Assembly (NCBI GenBank): GCA_963695705.1
Contig: CAVOHB010000010.1
Location: 248,001-312,000, forward strand
Source: JBKPNJ01 sp963695705
GTDB lineage: Bacteria > Actinomycetota > Actinomycetes > Propionibacteriales > Nocardioidaceae
Direction: 5' to 3'
Length of the DNA stretch: 64,000 nt
Of this stretch, positions 48,493-57,040 are shown piece after piece. The notes beneath the pieces were generated by a model. It did not search any database. It saw nothing but the letters and a program-made list of their open reading frames with translations, and had not been told where the DNA came from. Numbering within the stretch: the first letter of the stretch is position 1; each line of letters opens with the position of its first letter. Made by a program: the position numbers and the translations under genes.

Positions 48493-50160
48493 TCAGATCC
48501 ACTTCGCGAACCACATCCGGTGCAGCCAGGCCGCGCGGCTGACCACCCAGTCGGCGTAGATCGGATAGAAGTAGGCGAAGTTGATCAAGACCAGGACGAC
48601 GAACGTGCCCGCGAACGCCGTCCCGACCATTCGACGTCGATAGTGCGCACCCGGCGGCCCGATGATCGCACCGATCACCAGCGTGATCGCGATCACCATG
48701 AATGGAGCCATCGCCACCGCGTAGTAGGAGAAGATCGGCCTCTGGTCGTACCTGAACCACGGCAACCACGCCGACAGGTAGCCGGTGAGCGCGAGGCCGT
48801 AGCGCCAGTCGCGCCGGCCCAGCCAGAAGGCGAACGAGACGATCAGCGCGGCGGTGCCGCCCCACCACAGCAGGGGTGTCCCGAGGAGCAGCACCTGGCG
48901 CAGGCACGTGGTCGACGAGACGCAGCCCTGGTCGCCGGGCTGGATGTCGAGCTGCGCGTCCACCCCGACCGGACGGTTGAGGATCGGCCACCCGCCGGGA
49001 TGCGACTGGTAGGGGTGGGTGGCGTTGTTGATCGACCACTGGTTGTTCTTGGGATCGGGCACACCGGTGTGGAAGTCGTAGAGGTCCACGTGGTAGTGCC
49101 AGAGCGAACGAAGCGACTGGATCGTCTCGGGTAGGAACCCGTGGGCATCGTTCCTCCAGTACGTCCCCCAGTCCGCCCCGAATGCCTGCTCGAACTCGCC
49201 CGCGTGCAGCAGCCAGCCGGTCCACGTGAGCACGTACACCACGAACGCGACCAGCAGGATCGACACGACGCTGGGCAGCTCGTCGACGACGAAGGCCTTG
49301 AGTGTGGGGTGCCGCAGACCCAAAGTGCGTCGTGCCCCGGAGTCCCACGCCCAGACCAGCAGGCCGAAAGCCGCCAGGACGTAGATCGCGCTCCATTTCG
49401 TGCCGCAGGCCAGCCCGAAGCAGACACCGGCGGCGATCCGCCAGGGCCGCAGGAACAACAACGGCCCGAGCCCCTCGATGCGTGCCGGCGCCGAGGAGGC
49501 AGCCTCAGCGAGCCGGCGCCGCCCCCAGTCCCGGTCGACGACCAGGCAGCTGACGGCGCACACCAGCCAGAACGTGAGGAACCCGTCGAGCAGCGCGAGC
49601 CGCGACATCACGAACGACAGCCCATCGAGGCTCAGCAGGAGTCCCGCGACGCAGCCGAGCAACGTCGACCCGGTGATGCGCCGGACCAGCCGGATCAGCA
49701 CCATGACCGTGAGGGCTCCGGCCACTGCGGCGGAGATTCGCCACCCGGTCGGGTTCAGCCCGAAGACGGCCTCGCCGGCCGCGATCATCCATTTGCCCAC
49801 CTCGGGATGGACGATCTTCTCCGGCGTGGTGAGGAACAGGTTGCTGGTCCGGCCGGCCAGGATCCGACTATTGGCGTCGTCGACGTAGGCCAGCGAATAG
49901 CCGTGGGTCAGCAGCGCATACGCGTTCTTGGCGTAGTACGTCTCGTCGAAGAGGATCGCCCGCGGCCGCCCGATGTTCCAGACGCGGAGCAGGAACGACA
50001 GCAGCGTGAGACCCACCGTGGCGAGCCAGCCGTTGTAGCGATCGGGGGCACGCAGCGCCGACGAAAGGCGACGCGTGCGAGCGGGCAGCGGCCTGCCGTC
50101 CGCGGTCCGGCCGAGCGGCTCAACGCCCGCGGTCCGCGTCGTCATCGCCACGCCGGCCAT
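48493..50160 (-). CDS. Dolichyl-phosphate-mannose-protein O-mannosyltransferase (PMT family, GT39)
   Basis: 555 residues from ATG 50160. About 10 transmembrane helices. The first extracytoplasmic loop has RAILFDETYYAKNAYALLTH, the DE pair needed for catalysis, and IVHPEVGKWMIAAGEAVFGL follows. SLDGLSFVMSRLALLDGFLT, FGLACGTKWSAIYVLAAFGL and SLWHYHVDLYDFHTGV are PMT landmarks. Actinobacterial PMT transfers mannose from polyprenyl-phosphate-mannose to Ser/Thr of exported proteins. It is divergent from rsmI (27 bp between starts), a conserved actinobacterial gene pair. Confidence 0.95.
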   Translation of the reverse strand: MAGVAMTTRTAGVEPLGRTADGRPLPARTRRLSSALRAPDRYNGWLATVGLTLLSFLLRVWNIGRPRAILFDETYYAKNAYALLTHGYSLAYVDDANSRILAGRTSNLFLTTPEKIVHPEVGKWMIAAGEAVFGLNPTGWRISAAVAGALTVMVLIRLVRRITGSTLLGCVAGLLLSLDGLSFVMSRLALLDGFLTFWLVCAVSCLVVDRDWGRRRLAEAASSAPARIEGLGPLLFLRPWRIAAGVCFGLACGTKWSAIYVLAAFGLLVWAWDSGARRTLGLRHPTLKAFVVDELPSVVSILLVAFVVYVLTWTGWLLHAGEFEQAFGADWGTYWRNDAHGFLPETIQSLRSLWHYHVDLYDFHTGVPDPKNNQWSINNATHPYQSHPGGWPILNRPVGVDAQLDIQPGDQGCVSSTTCLRQVLLLGTPLLWWGGTAALIVSFAFWLGRRDWRYGLALTGYLSAWLPWFRYDQRPIFSYYAVAMAPFMVIAITLVIGAIIGPPGAHYRRRMVGTAFAGTFVVLVLINFAYFYPIYADWVVSRAAWLHRMWFAKWI

Positions 50161-50187
50161 CGTACGTACCCTGCGATCATTGGCCCG

Positions 50188-51072
50188 GTGAACACCATGG
50201 CCCCGCGTTCCTCATCTCCGGACGAGCGAGCACCGGCCCGCGGTGCGCTGGTGCTGGCCGCAACACCGATCGGACGGATGGACGACGCGCCCGCCCGCCT
50301 CGCCCACGAACTGGCCGGTGCCGACATCGTCGCGGCCGAGGACACCCGCAGGCTCCGAAGGCTGGTCGGCGCGCTCGGCGTCGACGTCCGCGCCAGCATC
50401 GTGTCCTACTTCGACGGCAACGAGGCCGGCCGCACGCCGACCCTGCTGGCGGCTCTCCTCGACGGCAAGCGGGTGGTCCTGGTCACCGATGCGGGCATGC
50501 CCAGCGTCTCCGACCCGGGCTACCGGCTTGTCGTCGCGGCGGTCGGCGAGGGCATCACCGTCACCGCGGTGCCCGGTCCTTCCGCGGTGCTCACCGCCCT
50601 GGCGGTGTCAGGGCTCCCGGTCGATCGGTTCTGCTTCGAGGGATTTCTGCCCCGCAAGCGCGGGGATCGTTCCCGTCAACTCGCCGGCTTGGCCGGTGAG
50701 CCGCGCACGATGGTGTTCTTCGAGGCGCCGCACCGAACTCACGTCACCCTGACCGCGATGGCGGAGGCGTTCGGACCCGGGCGGCCGGTGGCCGTTTGCC
50801 GGGAGCTGACCAAGACCCACGAGGAGGTGCGCCGGGGCAGCCTGGAGGAGCTCGTCGCCTGGTCCGCCGACGGTGTCCGAGGCGAGGTCACGATCGTCGT
50901 CGGCGGTGCGCCGTCGACCCCGACCGTCGCTCAGGATCCGGAGGCGCTGCTCGCCGCGGTGGCGGCCGGCGAGGCCGGCGGTCTCAGCCGCAAGGACGCG
51001 ATCGCCTCCGTGGCCCGCGCCGCGGGGCTCTCGAAGCGGGAGGTCTACAACCTCGTCCATGCCGCCGGCTGA
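50188..51072 (+). CDS. rsmI: 16S rRNA (cytidine(1402)-2'-O)-methyltransferase RsmI
   Basis: 294 residues from GTG 50188 (ATG 50197 also possible). GALVLAATPIGRMDDAPARL, IVAAEDTRRLRRLVGALGV, VVLVTDAGMPSVSDPGYRLV and VPGPSAVLTALAVSGLP are the tetrapyrrole-methylase fold; RFCFEGFLPRKRGDRSRQL, FFEAPHRTHVTLTAMAEAFG and CRELTKTHEEVRRG are RsmI-specific. The C-terminal helix-turn (SRKDAIASVARAAGLSKREV) is the usual winged end. RsmI methylates C1402 of 16S rRNA in the decoding centre. GATCAT 7 nt upstream of the GTG suggests leaderless initiation. Confidence 0.95.
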   Translation: MNTMAPRSSSPDERAPARGALVLAATPIGRMDDAPARLAHELAGADIVAAEDTRRLRRLVGALGVDVRASIVSYFDGNEAGRTPTLLAALLDGKRVVLVTDAGMPSVSDPGYRLVVAAVGEGITVTAVPGPSAVLTALAVSGLPVDRFCFEGFLPRKRGDRSRQLAGLAGEPRTMVFFEAPHRTHVTLTAMAEAFGPGRPVAVCRELTKTHEEVRRGSLEELVAWSADGVRGEVTIVVGGAPSTPTVAQDPEALLAAVAAGEAGGLSRKDAIASVARAAGLSKREVYNLVHAAG

Positions 51073-51158
51073 CAAACCGGTCGAGCGCCACCCCTTCGCC
51101 CCGTCCGCGTGCAGCGCGCGAGAGACACCGCGTGCCATGCGCAAATAGGATCGGCGAC

Positions 51159-52961
51159 ATGACCCGCCACATCCTCACCGCGGTGGCCTGGCCGTACGCC
51201 AACGGCCCCCGCCACATCGGCCACGTGTCCGGCTTCGGCATCCCGGCGGACATCTTCAGCCGCTACATGAGGATGGCGGGACACGACGTGCTGATGGTGA
51301 GCGGCACCGACGAGCACGGCACTCCGATCCTGGTGCAGTCCGAACAGGAAGGCGTTCCGCCGCGAGTGCTCGCGGACCGCTACAACCGGGTCATCGTCGA
51401 GGACCTGCACGCGCTCGGGCTGTCCTACGACCTGTTCACGCGTACGACGACGCCGAACCACTACTCGGTCGCGCAGGAGATGTTCAGGACCTTGTTCAGG
51501 AACGGGTACATGATCCCCAAGGTCACGATGGGCGCGATCTCGCCGTCGACCGGGCGGACCCTGCCCGACCGCTACATCGAGGGCACCTGCCCGATCTGCG
51601 GCTACGACGCAGCGCGCGGCGACCAGTGCGACAACTGCGGCAACCAGCTCGACCCGACCGACCTCGGCGACCCGCACAGTCGGGTGAACGGCGAGGTGCC
51701 GGTGTTCGTCGAGACCGAGCACTTCTTCCTCGACCTCCCCGCGCTCGCGGACGCCCTGTCAGCGTGGTTGCGGACGCGGACCGACTGGCGGCCGAACGTG
51801 CTGGCGTTCAGCCTCAACCTGTTGGAAGACCTCCGCCCCCGGGCCATGACCCGCGACATCGACTGGGGTATCCCGGTCCCGTTGGACGGATGGCGTGACA
51901 ACCCGAACAAGAGGTTGTACGTCTGGTTCGACGCGGTGATCGGATATCTCTCGGCGTCGGTCGAGTGGGCCCGGCGCAGCGGCGATCCGGATGCCTGGCG
52001 TGCGTGGTGGTGCGATCCGGAGGCGTCGTCGTACTACTTCATGGGCAAGGACAACATCACCTTTCACGCCCAGATCTGGCCCGCCGAGCTGCTCGGCTAC
52101 GACGGGCGCGGTTCTCGCGGCGGGGCTCCCGGCGTGTTCGGCGACCTTCAGCTGCCGACCGAAGTCGTCTCCAGTGAGTTCCTCACCATGGAGGGGAGGA
52201 AGTTCTCGTCGAGCCGTGGTGTCGGGATCTACGTTCGCGACGTCCTCGAGCGATACAGCCCCGACGCCCTCCGCTACTTCATGAGCGTTGCGGGTCCTGA
52301 GTCTCAGGACACCGACTTCACCTGGGCGGAGTTCGTGCGCCGCAACAACGACGAGCTCGTTGCGGGGTGGGGAAACCTGGTCAACCGGACCGTCAGCCTG
52401 CTGGCCGCCAACATCGGCGAGATCCCCTCGGGCGACGCAATGAACGACGAGGACCGGTCGTTGCTGGAGGCGACGGCCGGGGGCTTCTTGGCCGTCGGCG
52501 GGCTGATCGAACGGCACCGGCAGAAGGCGGCGGTGCAGGAGGCGATGCGGGTCGTCGCCGAAGCGAACAGCTATCTGTCCCGCCAGGAGCCGTGGAAGCT
52601 CAAGAACACAGACCCGGACCGGATGCGGACCGTGCTGCACGTCGCCGCGCAGGCAGTCGACGACTGCAAGACGATCCTCACACCGTTCCTGCCGTTCTCG
52701 GCGCAGACCGTGCATGAGCTGCTCGGTGGGACGGGCACCTGGGCCCCGCAGCCGAGGATCGACGAGGTCGACGACCTCGACGGCGGTTCGCCCTATCCGG
52801 TGATCACCGGCGACTACCGGTCGGAGCAGCGATGGGAGTCTGTCCCGCTCAAGCCCGGCACGCCGATCCGGCCACCCACACCGGTGTACGCGAAGCTCGA
52901 CGTCTCGGTCGTGGATGACGAGCTGGCCCGACTGGAGGCCCGGGCCGAACAGCGCTCATGA
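51159..52961 (+). CDS. metG: Methionyl-tRNA synthetase
   Basis: 600 residues from ATG 51159. The HIGH motif is in PYANGPRHIGHVSGFGIPAD and the KMSKS equivalent is MEGRKFSSSRG (KFSSS). A zinc knuckle (CPICGYDAARGDQCDNCG) sits in the connective peptide. TDEHGTPILVQSEQEG and DIDWGIPVPLDGW, WFDAVIGYLSASVEW are active-site strands, and the anticodon-binding domain has WGNLVNRTVSLLA and QEPWKLKNTDPDRMRTVLH. TAGGAT 7 nt before ATG indicates a leaderless mRNA. It charges tRNA-Met. The stop overlaps the tatD ATG. Confidence 0.97.
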   Translation: MTRHILTAVAWPYANGPRHIGHVSGFGIPADIFSRYMRMAGHDVLMVSGTDEHGTPILVQSEQEGVPPRVLADRYNRVIVEDLHALGLSYDLFTRTTTPNHYSVAQEMFRTLFRNGYMIPKVTMGAISPSTGRTLPDRYIEGTCPICGYDAARGDQCDNCGNQLDPTDLGDPHSRVNGEVPVFVETEHFFLDLPALADALSAWLRTRTDWRPNVLAFSLNLLEDLRPRAMTRDIDWGIPVPLDGWRDNPNKRLYVWFDAVIGYLSASVEWARRSGDPDAWRAWWCDPEASSYYFMGKDNITFHAQIWPAELLGYDGRGSRGGAPGVFGDLQLPTEVVSSEFLTMEGRKFSSSRGVGIYVRDVLERYSPDALRYFMSVAGPESQDTDFTWAEFVRRNNDELVAGWGNLVNRTVSLLAANIGEIPSGDAMNDEDRSLLEATAGGFLAVGGLIERHRQKAAVQEAMRVVAEANSYLSRQEPWKLKNTDPDRMRTVLHVAAQAVDDCKTILTPFLPFSAQTVHELLGGTGTWAPQPRIDEVDDLDGGSPYPVITGDYRSEQRWESVPLKPGTPIRPPTPVYAKLDVSVVDDELARLEARAEQRS

Positions 52962-53852
52962 CCGGCGGTCCGCTGCGCACCCGCGCGGCCGGCGACGAGG
53001 ACCGGCCGCGCGACCGGCGGCGGCCGGAAACGCCTGCCGCGCTGCCGTCGCCGGTGGCGGACAGCCACTGCCACCTCGATATCGCCGACGGCGTTGACGG
53101 CGACTGGCTGGCGACCGCGGACGCCGTGCGGCTCGCCGCCTCGGTGGGCGTGACTCGCATCGTCCAGATCGGCTGCGACCTCGCGGGCGCTGCGTGGGCG
53201 GTCGACGTCGCGGCGGAGCACGAGGCCATCGTGGCCGGGGTGTCGCTGCACCCCAACGAGGCGCCGCGGCTGGCGGCCAGCGGCGACCTCCGCGCAGGGC
53301 CTGAGCCAGATCGAGCACCTGGCGACTGGGAGCGACCGGGTGCGGGTGGTGGGGGAGACCGGCCTGGACTACTTCCGTACCGGACCCGATGGCAGGGCCG
53401 CACAGCACGAGTCGTTCCGGGCGCACATCGCGATGGCCCGCGACCACGACAAGACCCTGGTCATCCACGACCGCGACGCACACGACGACGTGCTGCGGAT
53501 CCTCGATGAGGAAGGACTGCCGGACCGAGTGGTCATGCACTGCTTCTCCGGCGATGCCGCCTTCGCTCGCGCCTGCGTCGACCGCGGCTGCTTCCTGTCG
53601 TACGCCGGCACGGTGACGTTCAAGAACGCCGGTCAATTGCGCGAGGCGCTCGCCGTGACCCCCCTGGACAGGATGCTGGTCGAGACCGACGCCCCCTTCC
53701 TGACGCCGTCGCCGCATCGGGGGCGCCCGAACGCGTCGTACCTCATCCCGCTGACGGTGCGCCGGATGGCGGAGGTGACCGGCACAGACCTCCGCGACCT
53801 CTGTCACGCGATCAACGCCAACACCGACCGGGCGTTCGGCGGCACCTGGTAG
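52958..53852 (+). pseudogene. tatD: TatD-family deoxyribonuclease, single-base frameshift
   Basis: ATG 52958 overlaps the metG stop. After a 30-residue polar extension, the first frame reads LPSPVADSHCHLDIADGVDG (H-x-H metal motif), then VTRIVQIGCDLAGAAWAVDV and VSLHPNEAPRLAASGDLRAG. A one-base insertion in the GGG run near 53299 moves the frame; the other frame continues LSQIEHLATGSDRVRVVGET, GLDYFRTG, LVIHDRDAHDDVLRILDEEG, MHCFSGDAAFARACVDRGCF and LVETDAPFLTPSPHRGRPN. All metal ligands (E in GETGLDY, H in VIHDRD, H in MHCFSG, D in ETDAP) are present. Joined it is a full TatD of about 297 residues. Either the gene is broken or one base is an assembly error. Confidence 0.88.
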
Positions 53853-53967
53853 CCGACGAACGGCCGGGTCCGGCCTTCCCTCTCGATGGACCGGTGTTAC
53901 TGGTGTGACTCAGGTCAACTGGTGAGGTGACGAACCGGACGATTCAGACACAACTTTTGTCCTTTGC

Positions 53968-53984
53968 CGATAACCTCGTTATCG
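53968..53984. promoter_or_regulatory. Palindrome CGATAAC-CTC-GTTATCG upstream of the rpf gene
   Basis: Perfect 7-bp arms around CTC, 125 bp before the preferred rpf start. It lies in a 250-bp untranslated stretch and could be an operator or part of the promoter. Confidence 0.45.
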
Positions 53985-54108
53985 TCTCGTGACTGTTGGC
54001 CGGATCGACCCGCGGCGCTTCAGATGCCCCCGCACATCGGCGGGGGGCACAGCGCGCGGGGCCGCGCTCCTGCTTGGAGCGACCGGGACGTCCTACCCCT
54101 GGAGCATC

Positions 54109-55221
54109 GTGCGTAAGAGAGTCATGCTCGTCGTGGTCGCCGTAGCGGCCGGACTCGCCCTGATCGGCGGCGGGTTCGCCTACGCGACCCTGCACAAGAC
54201 CGTGACGCTGTCCATCGACGGGAACGCCAAGGAGGTCGGCACCTTCGACGGCACCGTCGCCGATGTCCTGTCGAGCCAGGGCATCCACCTGACCTCACAC
54301 GACGCCGTGGCGCCCTCCCCGCAGACCTCGATCGAGGACGGATCGCGGATCGCGGTGCGGTTCGGCCGTCAACTCACGCTGCGTGTCGACGGCAGGGCCA
54401 AGCAGTACTGGGTCACCGCGACCACCGTCGACCAGGCGCTGGACCAGATCGGCGCCCGTTACCGCGGCGCGGACCTGTCGACGAGCCGTGGGTCCTACAT
54501 CGGCCGTGACGGCCTTCGGCTGGCTGTGGACACCCCCAAGAAGATCACGCTGGTGACCGCCGGCAAGCCGCGCCATGTCGTCACGACCGGGCTGACGGTC
54601 GGCCAGGCGCTCGCCGATCTCAACATCGGCGTGGACCGGAACGACGAGGTGACCCCGCTCACCGGCGCCCGGATCTCCGACGGCTCCAGGATCGTCCTCG
54701 TTCGGATCGACCGGAAGATCCGGGTCGGCGAGGTGTCGATCCCCTTCGACACCGTCACGCGGCAGAGCGCGACGATGTACTCCGACCAGTCGCGGACCGC
54801 GCGGGCTGGGCGCGATGGACTCGCCAGGGTCAGGACGCGGGTCACGTACGCCGACGGGAAGGTCCGCCACCGCGTCCAGCTGAGCAAGGTCGTCGTCCGG
54901 GCACCCGTCTCCGAGGTGCAGTACGTCGGGACCAAGGCACCTCCGACGGCAACCGCGCCCTCGGTCGGCGGCAGCACCGTCTGGGACTCGATCGCACAGT
55001 GCGAGTCGGGCGGTGACTGGTCGATCAACACCGGAAACGGCTACTACGGCGGCCTGCAGTTCCTGCAGTCGACCTGGCTCTCCTTCGGCGGCGGGGTGTA
55101 CGCATCGCTGCCCAGCGACGCCAGTCGCGAAGCGCAGATCGCGATCGCGGAGAAGGTTCGCGACGCGGCCGGTGGCTACTCGCCGTGGCCGGCCTGCGCG
55201 GCCAGCTTGGGTCTGCTCTGA
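54109..55221 (+). CDS. Resuscitation-promoting factor (RpfB-like, DUF348-G5-lytic transglycosylase)
   Basis: 370 residues from GTG 54109 (GGAG four bases before). A signal/anchor (RVMLVVVAVAAGLALIGGGF) is followed by three DUF348 modules (TVTLSIDGNAKEVGTFDGTV and similar), a G5 domain (about 230-305, with IRVGEVSIPFDTVTRQSAT), and the Rpf transglycosylase domain: VWDSIAQCESGGDWSINTGN, GYYGGLQFLQSTWLSFGG. The catalytic glutamate is in QCESGG. Rpf enzymes cleave peptidoglycan and help dormant cells regrow. The leader of about 250 bp is long for this window. Codons upstream of 54109 are open in frame but not signal-like. rsmA and ispE follow, a conserved actinobacterial order. Confidence 0.93.
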   Translation: MRKRVMLVVVAVAAGLALIGGGFAYATLHKTVTLSIDGNAKEVGTFDGTVADVLSSQGIHLTSHDAVAPSPQTSIEDGSRIAVRFGRQLTLRVDGRAKQYWVTATTVDQALDQIGARYRGADLSTSRGSYIGRDGLRLAVDTPKKITLVTAGKPRHVVTTGLTVGQALADLNIGVDRNDEVTPLTGARISDGSRIVLVRIDRKIRVGEVSIPFDTVTRQSATMYSDQSRTARAGRDGLARVRTRVTYADGKVRHRVQLSKVVVRAPVSEVQYVGTKAPPTATAPSVGGSTVWDSIAQCESGGDWSINTGNGYYGGLQFLQSTWLSFGGGVYASLPSDASREAQIAIAEKVRDAAGGYSPWPACAASLGLL

Positions 55222-55245
55222 GGGTGACGCCCTAGGCTCGATCGC

Positions 55246-56127
55246 GTGCCGAGCCGGAAGTCTGCCCCGTCAGCCGGACCGAGACTCCTCGGCCCGGCTG
55301 ACGTGCGGTTGCTCGCCGACAGCCTGGCGCTGCGGCCGGCCAAGCAGCGCGGCCAGAACTTCGTGATCGACCCCAACACGGTGCGCCGCATCGTCCGCAC
55401 GGCCCATCTCGACGCGGACGACGTGGTGCTCGAGGTGGGACCGGGGCTCGGCTCACTGACGCTAGGGCTGATCGGCGCGGTTCGGGGTGTGGTTGCCGTC
55501 GAGATCGACCCCCGCCTGGCCGTGGCGCTGGTCACCACCGTTGCCGAACGTGCTCCCGACCACGCCGGCCGGCTGCAGGTCATCGAGTGTGATGCGTTGT
55601 TGCTCGACGAGGTGCCGGTTCCCGCGCCCAGCGCGGTCGTCGCCAACCTCCCGTACAACGTCGCCGTCCCGGTGCTCCTGCACCTGTACGACCTGCTGCC
55701 AGGGGCGGCGAAGGGTCTGGTGATGGTGCAGTCGGAGGTCGCCTCCCGGCTGGCCGCCAGACCGGGGTCGCGTGTCTACGGGATCCCGAGCGTCAAGGCG
55801 GCGTGGTACGCCGACGTCCGGCAGGTGGGTCAGGTCGGGCGGACCGTCTTCTGGCCGGCGCCCAATGTCGACTCCGGCCTCGTCGCCTGGAGTCGCCGCC
55901 CGCCGCCACCGTCCCGGGCCGGACGCGCCAACACGTTCGCGGTGATCGACGCTGCGTTCTCGCAGCGCCGCAAGATGCTGCGATCGGCACTTGCCGGTCT
56001 GGCCGGATCCACGGCCGCGGCGGAGACTGCCCTCCGGGCGGCGTCGGTGGACCCGGGCGTGCGCGGCGAGCAGCTCGACATCGTCGCGTTCGCTCGCATC
56101 GCCGACGCCCTCGAGACCGTAGCCTGA
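55246..56127 (+). CDS. rsmA: 16S rRNA (adenine1518/1519-N6)-dimethyltransferase RsmA (KsgA)
   Basis: 293 residues from GTG 55246. ALRPAKQRGQNFVIDPNTVR is the family start, VLEVGPGLGSLTLGLIG is the SAM-binding loop, VVAVEIDPRLAVALV and DALLLDEVPV follow, and AVVANLPYNVAVPVLLHL is the N-L-P-Y catalytic motif. The C-terminal domain has VFWPAPNVDSGLV and AFSQRRKMLRSALAGL. It dimethylates two adenines in helix 45. TAGGCT ends 7 nt before the GTG, so the mRNA is leaderless. It is followed by ispE after 4 bp. Confidence 0.97.
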   Translation: MPSRKSAPSAGPRLLGPADVRLLADSLALRPAKQRGQNFVIDPNTVRRIVRTAHLDADDVVLEVGPGLGSLTLGLIGAVRGVVAVEIDPRLAVALVTTVAERAPDHAGRLQVIECDALLLDEVPVPAPSAVVANLPYNVAVPVLLHLYDLLPGAAKGLVMVQSEVASRLAARPGSRVYGIPSVKAAWYADVRQVGQVGRTVFWPAPNVDSGLVAWSRRPPPPSRAGRANTFAVIDAAFSQRRKMLRSALAGLAGSTAAAETALRAASVDPGVRGEQLDIVAFARIADALETVA

Positions 56128-56131
56128 CCCC

Positions 56132-57034
56132 GTGCAGTCGGTCACCGTCAGAGCTCCCGCCAAGATCAACATCGCCCTGACGGTCGGCCCACTGCGTCCC
56201 GACGGGTTCCACCAGCTGGCTACCGTCTACCAGGCGATCGGCCTGTACGACGACGTCAAGGTCCGTCCCGCCGACGACGGGATCTCGGTCTCGGTGATCG
56301 GCGAGCCCGTCGGTCCGATCCCGACCGACGGGACGAACCTCGCGGTCCGTGCCGCCAGGCTGCTCGCGGAGTTCACCGGCGTCGACGAGGGGGTGTCGCT
56401 GGCGCTGCGCAAACGGATCCCGGTGGCCGGCGGGATGGCCGGGGGAAGCAGCGATGCGGCCGCCACCCTGGTGGCGTGCGACGCGCTCTGGCAGACGAAG
56501 GTGCCGCGCTCGGACCTGCTGCGGCTGGCAGCCGCCCTGGGGAGTGATGTCCCGTTCTGCCTGCTCGGGGGGACGGCCATCGGCGCCGGCCGGGGGGAGA
56601 ACATCAGTCCAGCGCTCGTGCTCGGCGAGTACCACTGGGTGGTTGCGATAGCCGACAGGGGCCTCTCGACGCCGGAGGTGTTCCAGGAGCTCGACCGGAT
56701 CCGCACCAAGCAGCGGGTCGGGGAACCCGGCGTCCCCGATGCCGTCCTGTCAGCACTCCGGGCGGGCAACGCGGTGCGACTCGGGAACGCACTCACCAAC
56801 GACCTCCAGCCCGCCGCCCTGCGGCTGCGGCCGGAGCTGGCGGCCGTGCTCGACTCGGCCGACGAGGCGGATCCGTTGGGATCGCTGATCTCAGGTGCCG
56901 GCCCGACGTGCCTGTTTCTCGCCGGCGACGACCAGCACGCCCGGGAGATCGCCGATGTGGTCGAGGAGTCGGGACTGGTGCGCGAGGTCGAGGTCGCCAG
57001 CGGACCTGTCCATGGAGCCCGCATCGTAGGGTGA
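56132..57034 (+). CDS. ispE: 4-diphosphocytidyl-2-C-methyl-D-erythritol kinase IspE
   Basis: 300 residues from GTG 56132. VRAPAKINIALTVGPLRPDG is the N-terminal substrate site, RIPVAGGMAGGSSDAAATLV is the GHMP-kinase ATP loop, and LGSDVPFCLLGGTAIGAGRG with DADEADPLGSLISGAGPTC-like region SLISGAGPTCLFLAG complete the fold. It phosphorylates CDP-methylerythritol in the non-mevalonate isoprenoid pathway. TAGCCT lies 6 nt before the start, inside the rsmA 3' end. The ABC-F gene follows after 6 bp, so the three are one cluster. Confidence 0.96.
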   Translation: MQSVTVRAPAKINIALTVGPLRPDGFHQLATVYQAIGLYDDVKVRPADDGISVSVIGEPVGPIPTDGTNLAVRAARLLAEFTGVDEGVSLALRKRIPVAGGMAGGSSDAAATLVACDALWQTKVPRSDLLRLAAALGSDVPFCLLGGTAIGAGRGENISPALVLGEYHWVVAIADRGLSTPEVFQELDRIRTKQRVGEPGVPDAVLSALRAGNAVRLGNALTNDLQPAALRLRPELAAVLDSADEADPLGSLISGAGPTCLFLAGDDQHAREIADVVEESGLVREVEVASGPVHGARIVG

Positions 57035-57040
57035 CCCATC

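Noticed and set aside
53853..54108. ydaO (c-di-AMP) riboswitch before the rpf gene, as known in other actinobacteria
   Set aside because: The conserved GGGGGA-C-C-C and GGGUGAAUC-type core elements are not present in this leader.
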